From Polyporus tsugae (taxonomy: Eukaryota; Basidiomycota; Agaricomycetes; Polyporales; Polyporaceae), in assembly GCA_024305745.1 (NCBI GenBank), contig JAHRBS010000007.1:744001-808000 (forward strand): a DNA stretch of 64,000 nucleotides, in the 5' to 3' direction. Made by a program: the position numbers and the translations under genes. Of the stretch, positions 10,702 through 21,964 are shown one piece after another (positions within the stretch are counted from its first letter, which is position 1; every line of letters starts with the position of its first letter). The notes beneath the pieces are model-generated. The model made no database searches and had not been told where the DNA came from. It worked only from the letters and a program-made list of their open reading frames with translations.

Positions 10702-12597
10702 ATGGCCTTGACGGCTGTGGTGCTCTTAGCCAGTCTTGCTGCTCTAGACGCTGTCGCCATGCCTCTTGACTCGAATACTACGACAAAGCTCGCTGTCACC
10801 GGTAACACAGTGATGCCCTCTGCTGTTCTCTCTCCCCCTCAAGGACTGGTGCCTGTGACGATCGTGACTAGCTCGAATGCTAGTGCTTCCGCTTCGACAT
10901 CTGTGGAAGGTCAAGCAGCCTTGGCACCGTCAACATCCACTCCAGGAACGTCAACGATCACTGTTACTTCCACGATATACCTGCCCACCTCTACTGTTAC
11001 GGCAACAGGCTCCCCACAGACGGTGACCGACACGATCACGATCATCCCTCCTCTCATTCCCTCGCCCACGCTTGCCGGGACATCCACGACGGAATCGGTG
11101 CACCCGACGACGTGGTCCGCTCCACCGCAGATGACGGACCTCTCCGCGTTCAAGGTCAAGAACTTCGCCAGCGGCCAAGGCAACATGCGCATCATCGTGA
11201 ATGACCCTCCCACGGACACGACGGACATGGCGTTACCATCCCTGCTGCAAGGTGTCGACACGATCGTGCAAACGCTGTCCAAGACGGTCGCGGCGCTCGT
11301 TTCCGCCGTCGTGTCCGGGATCATCCCGCCGCCCCCGGAGCACGCGTCCAGCTCGTTCCTGCAGCTGTACTACCCCGCGAACTCGATCAATCCTGCGCAA
11401 GAACCCGTCGGCGGGGCCGACTTCTATGCGGCGCCTCTGGACTTCCGCGGTGCGAAGAACGTGTCCATGGAGTACAGCGTGTTCTTCCCGTCGGACTTTG
11501 ACTGGGTCGAGGCTGGGAAGCTCCCGGGTATCTATGGCGGACACGACGGGTGTTCTGGCGGGGACGAGGCGACGAGCTGCTTCAGCACGCGGCTCATGTG
11601 GCGAGGAGAGGGGGTGGGCGAGCTATACCTGGTCAGTCCTTATCATGTCAAAACTCCTTGGCCGGCAAGGAGGCAACTGAACATGGCCTTGACGCAGTAC
11701 GCCCCCAAAGATAAGCAAACCAGAGCGTTCTGTGCCACTCCGCCGCTATCTGTCTGTAACTCGGACTACGGGCTATCTATCGGACGCGGCTCCTTCAGGT
11801 TCGCAGCTGGGAACTGGACGCACGTCAGACAGACTGTGACGCTCAACACGCCTGGTATGCAAGACGGCGCCTTCGCGCTTGACGTCAACGACGTGCGCGT
11901 TATCGACCGCACCGACGTGTTCTATCGTGACGTGCCTTCTCTACTCGGTCTGAGCCGAAGAGCAGCGCCAGCCAGCGATTTCAGCACGGAAGTGTCCGAA
12001 CCTCCGCATTCTATCGGCGTTGCTCGACTTCCTTCTCTCCCTATCAGGCGAGGCGTCTTCCCTGGGGGAGTGGACGCGGATAATGCCGACGCACCTCCGG
12101 ATATGCCCATGATGACCGCACGCGACTTCACGCCAGCCTTCGCCCCATCCTCGCCCCCTCCTCTCCTAGGGAACAGAAATGCCAGCGGCGATCCTCCGGC
12201 GTCCGCTCCTGGTGCCGCAATCTCGCCCAGCGTAGCTGCTCCCTCGCCCGTTTTGACGAGCACCGTGACGAGCATGGTAGTGGTCGTGCCTCCGCTGCAG
12301 ACAGTGATCGTCGCCTTGACCCACACGAAAACGGCGTATATGGTGGCGATGGAGACGGGTACAGGGGCCCCGCCTGCGGGGGCGATCGCGATGAAGGCGG
12401 CGGAGCCTGTCGGGTTCAGCGGATTATTCTTCAGGTTCGTTGTTGTTGTATCTGGGTGGTCGCGTATTGCTGTGCGAACAGTGCTGATGAGGGTTCTCAT
12501 CTACAGCACGTTCTTTGGCGGCCATGAGAAGAAGTACGCGACGCCCAAGGACCAGTTTACTTGGTTCAAGGACTTTGCGATGACTATTAACGCATAG
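10702..12597 (+). CDS. Secreted polysaccharide lyase family 14-like protein
   Basis: Probable extracellular lyase on uronic-acid polymers (PL14 includes glucuronan and alginate lyases; substrate here not known). Exons 10702-11631, 11698-12434 and 12507-12597 give 585 residues. A signal peptide (about 1-20) precedes a Ser/Thr-rich low-complexity region (about 25-150). The catalytic-type domain follows, with FYAAPLDFRGAKNVSMEYSV, GKLPGIYGGHDGCSGG, CFSTRLMWRGEGVGELYLYA and YGLSIGRGSFRFAAGNWT. A second Ser/Pro-rich insert separates it from the terminal STFFGGHEKKYATPKDQFTW block. Both introns (66 and 72 bp) are multiples of three and lack stops, so the unspliced frame is also open. The splice was chosen because it restores the family motifs ELYLYAPKDKQ and LFFSTFFGGHE. 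Confidence 0.85.
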   Translation: MALTAVVLLASLAALDAVAMPLDSNTTTKLAVTGNTVMPSAVLSPPQGLVPVTIVTSSNASASASTSVEGQAALAPSTSTPGTSTITVTSTIYLPTSTVTATGSPQTVTDTITIIPPLIPSPTLAGTSTTESVHPTTWSAPPQMTDLSAFKVKNFASGQGNMRIIVNDPPTDTTDMALPSLLQGVDTIVQTLSKTVAALVSAVVSGIIPPPPEHASSSFLQLYYPANSINPAQEPVGGADFYAAPLDFRGAKNVSMEYSVFFPSDFDWVEAGKLPGIYGGHDGCSGGDEATSCFSTRLMWRGEGVGELYLVSPYHVKTPWPARRQLNMALTQYAPKDKQTRAFCATPPLSVCNSDYGLSIGRGSFRFAAGNWTHVRQTVTLNTPGMQDGAFALDVNDVRVIDRTDVFYRDVPSLLGLSRRAAPASDFSTEVSEPPHSIGVARLPSLPIRRGVFPGGVDADNADAPPDMPMMTARDFTPAFAPSSPPPLLGNRNASGDPPASAPGAAISPSVAAPSPVLTSTVTSMVVVVPPLQTVIVALTHTKTAYMVAMETGTGAPPAGAIAMKAAEPVGFSGLFFRFVVVVSGWSRIAVRTVLMRVLIYSTFFGGHEKKYATPKDQFTWFKDFAMTINA

Positions 12598-13503
12598 CCC
12601 ACCCGCGCCTTCGTAGGATGCTTGGTACTTGTATTCTGATACCACAGTTGCCATTCCACACACTCGCACTAGACCAGCTGCGGCTGACCGTAACCGCCGT
12701 GACACCCGAAGTGCAAGGTTGACAGCGCCACACCCCATTTCAGCCTTCGAGCTCAAGGTTCACGCTTCAAGGTCCTCCCGGAACATTCAGGCTATATAGC
12801 CTGCGCCAGCTACGGGCCCGGGTTTGCATTTCAGCGCAAATTGACTATTGGGCTCGACGTGGTTCACGCCCGTAGTCACCAGGATGACCATCCTTCTGGT
12901 CCAGAGTCCAAGTCCAGAGCTACTCCGCAATACATTGCTCGCAAGTCACACGCATACATGCGCATGCAGTCGTCGTGCTGCAGGGCGCCACATGCACTGT
13001 GGCGCGAGGCGAAGATTCCTTAAGCTGCAGTCCAACTGCGCGCGGCCACCCTTCTTGCTATGACATCAGAGGTAACGCTCCCATTCCTCGGGGGACTGCT
13101 CATCCTACCAAATGGAACGTGCGATGTATGGACCATAGTACGGTTGATTTTCCGTTGAGCTTTAAGCGATAGGGCACCGTGCGGGGGTAACCGGACCGGA
13201 TCGGGAGAAACTTGAGAATTGGATCGGTCGGGCTGCGGCGCTCCACGCGATACGACGTCTGTGACCACCACCGATCGAGCCCGAGCTCCTGCTCATTCTC
13301 ATCTCTCCCAGTCCACTCGCATGGCTGGCTGACGCTCGCCCCCCCCCCCACTCTCCTTAACTCTCCCCTCTTCCCCCTCTCCCTCTCTACAGTGTACATC
13401 ATCCCCCGCGAATCTTATTACCTCTTGTGTCTCGCCTCCCCGGATCTTGTTTAACATCAGTTAATCATCGTCAACTCCTCCCCAAGCCTCCTTTGTCTCT
13501 GAC
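12598..13503. other. Intergenic, kinase promoter with CT-rich tract
   Basis: 906 bp. A run of 11 C at 13339-13349 starts a strongly pyrimidine-rich stretch to about 13500, just before the kinase start. No gene recognised. Confidence 0.45.
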
Positions 13504-15914
13504 ATGCACGAGAGCTGGGCCTACCGCCTGTCGCCATGCCCCTCCGAGAGCTCCTCCACCCGCTCCTCACATTTGAGCGTGTACACTGTTGCCTCCTCCG
13601 TCTCCTCGCCACCCCCGTCCCCCTCTTGCACGGATAACAAGACGAAGGCGTTCTTTAGCTCCCCATTCGCCGATGACGCCGCGACGCCCCAGCCGCCTCC
13701 CAATCCCCAACCCCGTCCCATTTCACGCACAAGTTCCGGCTCGGAGGCGAGTGCCGAGGACACGCCCAAGTTCCCGCACGCTCCTCCCTCCCGCACCCTC
13801 AACGCCGAGTTCTTCGGTGTCGCCCTCCTGCCTACTCCTCCCCCGAGCATCCGATCGCTCTCCCACTCGAGTGCGGGTTCGCGCGACACCTCGAGGTCCC
13901 CCCCGCCGCACCGCACCCCCCTGCCGCCCCTCTCTCGGTTTTTTCCCTCTCGTGCGCGCTACGGGAGTGAGTCCGAGCATCCCCCGTCTTCGCACGCAAC
14001 GAACGTGCGCAGGGAGTTCGTCCACCTCGACACAGGCGCCCCGGTCGCAACTGAGCCCGCAGGCCCCTGCCACGTTGGTGAGCAGACGGAGTCCCCGGTG
14101 GAGGATCAGCTGGCCCAAGCCCCGCCCGCTCCGCATCCGCATCCGCCGTCCACGCATCCCACGCCAACGGCGACTGCACGTCCCCCAACACCGCCTCTGT
14201 CCGAGCCGGAGCAGACGAAGCTTCAGCCGGGCATCACGCTGTCGAGCTCTTCGCTCGAATTGGAGCTCGTCAAGCCGCTCGGGACGGGTAGCTTTAGCAG
14301 CGTATGGCTCGCGCGCGACACAACGGGGCAGCTGAACGCGCTCGAACTCGTCCGCAAGTCGTCGCTTGCCCGCAGCAAGAGCCTGCGTGGACGGCGGTCG
14401 CGCACAATTGACGGCACTCGTCCCACCCGCAAACACAATTGGGAGAAGGAGCGGGCGGCGAGTGAAGGGGATGCCGTGCCAGCGCCGAAATCTCCCCTGC
14501 TCTCGCCCCAAGATCAGATACCCCGGGAGAAGAAGATCGTCGGCCGGCACAAGGGCAAGGGTGGGAGATTGGTAGCGGTGAAGATGACTGAGCGGACGCT
14601 TTGTGACTCGAGCTCGCGGTCGCGCGTGAGCTTCGTGCGCGAAGTGGAAGTGCTACGGGTGAGTCTTCCGATTCTATGTCGTCCGTATCGCCCCGTATCC
14701 CGTATCCCGCGCCGTATCTGCGCCGCAGAGGCCTATCGTGCAGATAAGCCCCTGCGAGAGCTCGCTGACGCATTCTTTACCTCATTTGCGCGGAGGTTCT
14801 GGCCCAGATAGAGCGATTGCTAGGGGGTTTTACGCATGCATGCTATGTTGACTGACACCATCTGTTCTAGCATATCTCCCACCCGTCGATAGTGTCGTAT
14901 TTGCACTCGTTGAGTACACCGACACACCACTGTCTGGTGCTCGAGCACGTAGGAGGGGGAGAGCTCCTGGACTTGGTCGACAACCCCGCAAGCCACGCGC
15001 GGCTCGACGAGGCACTCGTAAGACGAATATGGGGCGAGCTTTGTCGCGCCGTCGCGTGGATGCACAGCGTCGGGCTCGTCCACCGAGACATCAAACTCGA
15101 AAGTGAGTTTTACCGCTCTCACTTCAGGTCCACGGCTCTAACTCAGCACACTCGCTTACCAGACATCCTGCTTACTACCGACCCCTTTGCGCGCCCGCTG
15201 CCATCGCACTCGCTCATCAAGCTGACCGACTTCGGCCTCTCGCGCTTCATCGACCCCGCACAGCCGCACCTGACAACGCTTTGTGGCTCGGACTCATACG
15301 CGGCGCCTGAGCTCGTGATGGGCAAGCCATACGACGGCCGCCAGACGGACGCTTGGGCGTGCGGCGTCGTCCTCTATGCGCTCACGACGCGTCGCTTGCC
15401 GTTCGACGCTCCCGCGCCTTCCCCGTCTCCGCCCGTGGGACCGTTGCGACTCGAGGCCGACTGGGAGGTCCAGCGGCGGAAACGCGCAGAACGGAAGGCG
15501 CTGCTCAACCGCATCGCTGTTGGCGCATATTCGTGGCCCGAGTTTGACGTCACCACGATCGACGGGCCGGCCCGAGTCGAGGGTGTGGCACTGGCACGGA
15601 GCGAGGGCGTGCGACGGATGGTGGGGCGCCTGCTCGTACGCGATCCGCGGAAACGCGCGCGGGTGACGGACCTATGGGTGGACGGGTGGATGCGCGAGGA
15701 CGGCGCGCCGCCCCTTCCCGTGCTGCAGGCCGACGAGGCTCTCTCAGTCGAGGCGGTCGAGAAGGCTGAGATGCCGATCGTCGTGAACGATGTGGATGGG
15801 GCTGAGGTCGAGCCGGACGTGGATGCGGATGCGGATGCGGACGCAGACGAGGAGGGCGTGCTTGTGGACGGGGAGGACATCGGGCCGGGTCACGTCGCTC
15901 GCCAGGAGCATTGA
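13504..15914 (+). CDS. Serine/threonine protein kinase, CAMK-like
   Basis: Three exons (13504-14658, 14871-15102, 15163-15914) give 712 residues. The N-terminal 240 residues are Ser/Pro-rich and probably disordered. The kinase domain starts with LVKPLGTGSFSSVWLARD (Gly-rich loop). An insertion of about 80 Arg/Ser/Lys-rich residues follows before LVAVKMTERT (catalytic Lys). Then come HISHPSIVSYLHS, the catalytic loop LVHRDIKLEN (restored by the 60-bp intron 15103-15162), LTDFGLSRF and YAAPELVMG, so it looks active. A second intron of 212 bp is long for this genome. The C-terminus has an Asp-Ala repeat coded by a GATGCG-type microsatellite (about 15820-15850). Substrate unknown. It resembles fungal CAMK/Hal-type regulatory kinases in layout, but I cannot name an orthologue. 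Confidence 0.85.
15820..15850 (+). repeat. Hexanucleotide microsatellite in kinase C-terminus
   Basis: About five degenerate copies of a GATGCG unit code the alternating Asp-Ala run in the acidic tail of the kinase. Such tracts vary in length between strains. Confidence 0.7.
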
Positions 15915-17325
15915 TCCTTCCATCCTTGTCCAGGTCCCGCTTGCTTCCGTCTGCGATACCCTGCCGCTGCGACTCTCGCCTTCGCTCTGTTTCCTTGACA
16001 CAACTTGCGTCCGTCGTCCTCTGCTCTGATAGCGCTGGTCTTCACGTCCATGCCCAACTTAAGCTTCTATCCGCCGCCTGGCAGCTATCCGTCGTCTATC
16101 CAACTTCCGGTCGATCCAGTGTCCCGTATTCGATGTTCTATTGTACATAGAATTTCCGAGGGTTCTTTGTGTGGCCATTGTTTGCCTGCCTGCATATTAT
16201 TATTTCCCACTCATGTTGTTTCAGTAATCCCATCCTATCACCCGGATCACATCTCATCCCCATCCTTTCTATCTGGCTACCTCCTCCGAATTCCTACACC
16301 AATCTCATCTCTTCATATCTTCTCCATACACGTCACCATCACTACATATGGCTGCCTCGTCCTTGCTTTACCCTCGGCTCGTGCAACATTCCTCAATCGC
16401 CAATCGTCATCACTACAATCACAATCTGCATCGCAATCGTCGTAGCTATAGTACTCCCGCAATCTAGCGTCCATTTATTACATGCGTGCAATGTTAACGT
16501 TGGTCTGTTCAAGTATCATATCATAGTCGCGTCGATGGTTCAAGCGGCTGTCCATACATATGTACGTGTACGTCAATCTTACTTACATAGATACCCCAAA
16601 CACCGTAAAATGTGCCCCCCGTGTTGCCGCTACTCTTAGAGCTCGGCTTTGACTTTAACCGCATCCTTCACCGACTTCCTCCTCCTGCGGCCGGGGTCTT
16701 TATGTGTACGTATACGTCACTGTATGCGGCATCATCATGTTTTCCGGCCACGGGGATGTGTCGCGTTGGAGCTGGGGGCTCGCGCCGTTGCTCGGCGAAC
16801 AAGTTCTCAAGCTCAAGCTCAAGGTTCGCTACCCCCTTCGATATGTAAGTATCCTCGCGTCTCTGGCGCGTAGCGGGGAAGCTATAAGCTGGAGTACGTA
16901 TGCAGGAAGTGAAATACTTTCTTCTTCAGATATTGCTTTCGTTAGCTGATGGCCTTTCGGACGCCTAGGAGATCGAAGAGTTCGTCACGATCTAGCGCGA
17001 CCGGTTGAGTTACCCAAGACCAGCCCGCGGGTACTTCCTGTCGACTCGAGGGCACGCAGCGTTTCGTATAGGTACTGACCTCACGATCGATCCTCAGCGG
17101 GCACTATATGCACAACTTGCGCAGACGAACATTGACACCGTACACGTACACTACAGGATACAGCTCGAGCACTTCAAAACGTCCCCCGCACCATGACAGC
17201 AATACAAACCTTAGAATCAACAGCATGAAAGCAAGAGATTACACTGCAATCCGATTTCAATACAAGGTATAGCGTCCTTTCAAGTCTTGTCATTCATTCA
17301 AAGCAAAGAAAGACCGAATCGATCC
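15915..17325. other. Convergent intergenic region
   Basis: 1.4 kb between the 3' ends of the kinase (+) and FunK1-A (-). It is largely AT- and CT-rich with short open frames only. No gene, RNA or transposon recognised. Confidence 0.45.
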
Positions 17326-20023
17326 CTACCTGCGGCACTGCCGCTTGGGACGGCGGTTCTCCTCTAGGTCTTCGGAGGGAGGCTCGTTCCGCAGACGCTT
17401 CGAACGACGCGGTGCGGCGGCCCTCGGGCGCTTGTTCTCAGCTACGACGAGCTTAACTCCCGTCGCTCGAGCCGTCGCCTGCCTCTTCGTCTTTGTTGTC
17501 TTCGTGATCGGATTCCTCGGGGCGCGCTTCCTCGCGTTTGTCGCCTTCTTCGGCAGCAGGACCGTAATGACTTCTTCCTCTTCCTCCTTCCTGGAGAGAG
17601 TCTCGATCGAGTCCCTCCGCCCAGGCTCGGGCTCGTGCGGCGGCTTCTCCTGCGCCGGGACCATCGGCGGCGGCGGCGGCTGCTGCTTCAAGGGCTTACT
17701 ACTCTCCAGTCGATCTCCAGCAAAGTCGTGCTCCGGCCATTCCTCCGCGAGCTTCCTCTCGAACAGCTCCAGGATGGCGCTGTGGTCCGCCAGCTTGCGC
17801 GCGAGAGCCTTGAGGTCGAGCTGCGCGAGGCGCGGGTCTTCCCCTATGGTCGGGGGATGGTCCATCGGGATGAAGTGCCGCTCGTCCAGAACCGCGCCGC
17901 CGTGGCCGAAACGTTCAACGAACCTCGCGTGGAACCACGACAGCAGCTCCTCGAGCAAGGAGTTGAGGGGCGTGTCCGAGTCCACACGCACCGCCGCCTT
18001 GCCATTACACGCGTTGGGATTGCCAGGGGGACCGCGGAGGAAGTGCAACTCCTCCCCGTGCGGCGGCATGAACACCCGCGCGTGCTCGAGCGCGTACCGC
18101 TTCCACGTCGACGCCGCCCACCCGACGTCGTCGACGTAGTCGTGGTCGAAGAAGCCGTCGAGGAAGAGCTGGACGTTCGAGGGGGTGCAGGTGCTGTGCA
18201 GGAAGCGCACGGCGCCGTAGAGGAGGACGTAGAAGAACGACTCGAGCTCGTCCGCGATCTCGAGCGGCCGCGTGCGGTCGTGGATGTACGGGACGGACGC
18301 GAACTGCCATGTCATCTGTGCAGCCAGCGGTGGAAGCCGAGGCGGGGGGGCGTAAGTGTCTTCAACTGTGCGTGTGTGATGCTGGGGACGTACCCTACTG
18401 TCTGGGCCAGGCCCGCTCAGTTGTTTGTTCGAAGCAGTGGGCAGAGGCTGGGCGCTTTCCCAATCGATGAGGATGCCCTCCCACTTCACGATAGCTATGG
18501 CGGATTTCTGTGGCGGGGCGTGGATCTTGGGGACGATCATGAGGTTGCCGAAGGAGAGATCGCCGTGAAGTACTCCTACAGATCGCGCGGCCGCGGCGTG
18601 TGCTAGTAAGCACGCATACCCGGGACGGTAAGCATCTCTGGTGATGTATAGGGATGCTGAATAGCTTACCGTATACGCAGTCTTTCACGGCCGACACGAA
18701 TTGATGACCGCCAAGTATGCGGGAGAGTGGAAGGCAGAACTCCTTCACAACCATCCTATAATGCCTCCGACGCGTCAGCTCCACTTTCTCCTCGCCTTCG
18801 TCAGGCATCCCAGCGGCGGAGTCAGGAACCGGCGTCTTCGTGTCTTCCAAGTCGGCATGGCACAAGAGCGTCGGGACGTACGGCACCCCCGCCGCGTTGA
18901 GTTTCCCAAGGCAGTGGCCCTCGGATGCCTCGTCAGGTTGCTGGTCGAGCTCCCGCCAGGTGTCCTTGAGGAACACGAAGCCCTCCGTCCGGCAGTCCAC
19001 GGCCAAGTACCCGCGCGCGTTCCGCCAGTCGAAGAACTCGCCCTTCTCGCACTTGAGTGGCGCTCCGACGAGAAACTCGTGTGGTGGATCGTTGGTATTA
19101 GGAGAGGGGATAGAGAGCTTCCAGCGGGGCCGTCCGTCTCCGAGGAACGGCGAGCAGACAAGCGTCCGCCTGAACTCCGCCCGCGCGAACTTGAACCCGC
19201 GCGCCGGGTCTCCAAGGTCACCTTCACCTACCGTCCCCGGTTTGCAGTCAAAGTCGTCCCCACGCGGCTGCGCTAACCGGTCCATGAGCTCGTGCTCGAG
19301 AGACCCAGGAAGGACCGGCGTGGCGGTGGCGTCAAACCCGAGCTGCTCGTCGGACAGCATGGACGCGCGCCAGAACAGATCCGCGAGCAGGCCGGGCCTA
19401 TCCGCGCAGTCGACCCACTCGGTCGCGATGACCCCAGTGCGGTCCCAGCGCGTGACGCGGACCGTCGTGTCGTCGCGAACGAGGACGACGTAGAGCGCAG
19501 TGAGCTGCTGCAGCGCGAAGTGCCGCTGGACCTGCGCGCAGACGTCCCGCCAGAGCGCCGTGCGGAGCGCGCCTGCCTCCGAAGTCTCGCGCGCGGGGTC
19601 GTAGCCCGTGGGGAGGGTGTCGTGCCGCGGATCGATGTCGCAGAAGCGGAAGAGGACGCGTGGGCGGGCCCAGCACGGCCGCGCGTCCTTGAGGGGCTCT
19701 ATGTAGGCCCAGCCGAAGGCTGTCGGGTCGGAGGAACAGAGCGTGAGCTTGTGCCTTGGCCATAGCTTGAACGTTTGGACGAGGTCAGCCTGCGCCACCG
19801 GGGCGCCAGTGGTGGTTAGGGTGAAGTTAGTACGGTAATTATGCACAGAATTACGACAAATAGCGCGTACCATGCGCCCGGCGCAAGAGCCCGTCCCTTC
19901 TTCCAGATTTCAAACCACTCTATGGAATGCCGGAGAGGTGCATTGCCGAGACTTGATCCTGTAGCGAGGCGATTTGGTTGGTGGTTGGGGCCAAAACGTG
20001 TCGAGGAACTTTGAGAATGGCAT
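17326..20023 (-). pseudogene. Fungal-type protein kinase FunK1, copy A, with in-frame stop
   Basis: FunK1 kinases are expanded in mushroom-forming fungi; their roles are mostly unknown. Exons 19871-20023, 18670-19789, 18394-18602 and 17326-18315 parallel copy B, and the summed length is 824 codons. The kinase core shows the phosphate-loop region RGYLAVDCRTEGFVFLKDTW, catalytic loop LHGDLSFGNLMI (about 437-448), WEGILIDWESA (metal-binding equivalent), then LEIADELESFFYVLLYGAVR and a basic C-terminus. Codon 38 in exon 1 is TGA (19910-19912), while copy B reads through at the matching place and its exon 1 is one codon shorter. No canonical intron removes it. Either the gene is recently inactivated, or translation starts at the last codon of exon 1 (ATG 19873), losing about 50 poorly conserved residues. 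The rest is intact. Confidence 0.75.
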
Positions 20024-20613
20024 CTCAACGGTGAGCTTGTTAATTTCATCCATGCGCACGTTTGAATGTGGTCTGGAATGGTCAGACCTCCTGTTAAGAT
20101 GATAGTGTTGAGGGGAGAGGTGGGTTGTGGATGTGGCTGGGTTTCAAGGTTCGAGCGCTTGTGGTTACCCACGCCCTGTTCCAAGCAACCTAAAACGGGA
20201 ACACAATGGCTGTGCGTCCGCCCATCGCCTTCGAGACCTTATGTGGCAGGAACCGTCCAACTGGGGTCAGCCAAAATATACTGAAAAGTGTATGGATGTC
20301 ACCGAACACAATCCCTGGAGTTGGAGATTTGGAGAGACAAGCCGCAATTCATAGCACCCGAAACCATCTTTGACGGATCGAGCGGTACGACCGTAGGAAT
20401 GCAATTAGTGTCCTTGTGATGTCCGCGGCCGAGTCTTCGAAGTAGAGAGCCCCTTGTGATAATGTCCAGCACAAGTGCGTGGTTGACCCTTGACTTGCAG
20501 TCTAAGCTCCTGGTATACTACAAGCTGTCGGAGAAGACTAATAGACTACACAATGGCGGAACGCCGGCCTGGGATATCAGAAAATTAGTAGTACAATCAC
20601 AGCAGGTGCTCAA
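20024..20613. other. Intergenic, FunK1-A promoter side
   Basis: 590 bp upstream of FunK1-A and downstream of the PBSP peptidase stop. No gene recognised. Confidence 0.4.
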
Positions 20614-21503
20614 TCACTGGTTCGCCTCGAGATGCTCCTTGTATAGCTTCCATAGCTTGGATACCTTTCTACCCGTGACGTCCTTAAAGACATGTTCATT
20701 GTACGCCGCATCCTTCATGCCTTCGTTCAATTCCTGAATGGACCCATCCCCGTAACGGCCCTCGATCCAGTCAAGGAAGTACGCGGTCTTCTGATAGCCC
20801 CCGTCCCAATCGCCGTCAGCGTCCTTTTTCCAATGGGGAGGCGCGTATCCGGCGTTCAGACGGACCCAGTCTGTATGACATACATCGTCAGCTCGCTCAC
20901 AAAGGGGTGTAGAGGAAATCGAGAGGAGGACCTGCGATGCCCTCGATGAAACCGCCGGGAGTCTTGCCCTGACCATTGTATTGGTAACAATGGACCATCT
21001 CGTGGACGAGGACACCGAGGATCTCGTCTTTAGCGCGTGACTCGGAGTTGCGGATGTGATCGAGGGAGAAGTGTATTTCCTTCGTCATCGGGGAGCCGAA
21101 GGTGTGCGCGACTCCAGGCATGGGCCGGAGAACGAGAGTGATCAACTGTACACTGGCCGGACATAATGAGACAGCGGCGCGGGCAGCCGTCAGAATGCGT
21201 CATAGGAACGATAGCGTGACCGAGGGAAGTTGGAAGTGCCCCAAGAATGACGGCACGAGGACGGGTGAAGCGGAAGTAAGACGGAGTATTTGGCGACTGT
21301 GAGGGGTCCAGGACGTACTTCCTTGGGACCGTCTGCTCAGTGTAGAGCCAGGTGCAGACGGTGGTGACGGCATGTCGTAATGCGTCGTCTACACGGATAT
21401 TATCAAGGAAGATCTTGGCGCCAGGATGTGCGAGGTCCTCAATGCGGACGTTGAACGTTGGAATTGGCCATTGCGGCTCTGGACCAGATGGTGGAGGTGG
21501 CAT
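20614..21503 (-). CDS. PBSP-type (basic secretory protein) metallopeptidase domain protein
   Basis: Member of the plant basic secretory protein/peptidase family also found in fungi. It is a predicted zinc peptidase; substrate unknown. Exons 21319-21503, 20932-21152 and 20614-20870 give 220 residues, with introns of 166 and 61 bp. The zinc motif is LVHEMVHCYQYNG (HExxH, about 118-122) followed by GGFIEGIADWVRLNAGY, where the Glu/Asp pair is typical of the family. The tail has GYQKTAYFLDWIEGRYGDG and KVSKLWKLYKEHL. No signal peptide is visible from the chosen ATG. The family often starts with a Pro-rich MPPPP stretch as here, and the open frame continues a little upstream, where ATG 21556 is an alternative start. 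It is divergent with the GH3 gene. Confidence 0.88.
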
Positions 21504-21964
21504 GGACAGAGGATGAGAGTCGGTGCCGGAGACGCGCCTGTCGAGGCCTGGAAACATGCCTTCCAAATTGGGATGCACAATGACGGCATCTGTCACGTAT
21601 GGCACCAAGATTGATGGAACGTGACTCCTGTCACGCTCCTCCCCTCCCCCTCGTCCCCGACCTGCAGGACGAGAAGTAGTACCAGGAATCTACTTTCCAG
21701 CAAGAACAAGTGATCTTACAATGCTTTCAAGTTCGTTTCGCAGCGGAGACTTCTCCCGCTCGTCCCGCCCACTTCCCGCCAACAGCGTCAAAAACCCCCT
21801 TCCCATCCTTCTGACCCATCCACCTGACCCCCTGACTGCTTCGCTTTACCGCCGTCTCGTCCGCCACACCGTATTGAGTACGTGCATGTTCATGCCTCCG
21901 TATTCGCGCCTTCCGACGTTTCTCCTTTGCTGTGGCAGGCCGAGAATAAGAAGGTCGCTTCACG
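21504..21964. promoter_or_regulatory. Divergent intergenic region, PBSP peptidase / GH3
   Basis: 461 bp between two head-to-head genes. It is pyrimidine-rich at about 21740-21860 on the GH3 side. No other gene seen. Confidence 0.4.

Noticed and set aside
13339..13349. Poly-C run as a functional element
   Set aside because: Simple homopolymer within a CT-rich promoter; no further structure.
13723..14550. 275-codon minus-strand open frame opposite the kinase
   Set aside because: GC-rich antisense shadow of the kinase N-terminus; Arg-rich, with no motif.
17635..18606. 323-codon plus-strand open frame
   Set aside because: Antisense to FunK1-A; Arg/Val/Glu-rich shadow translation.
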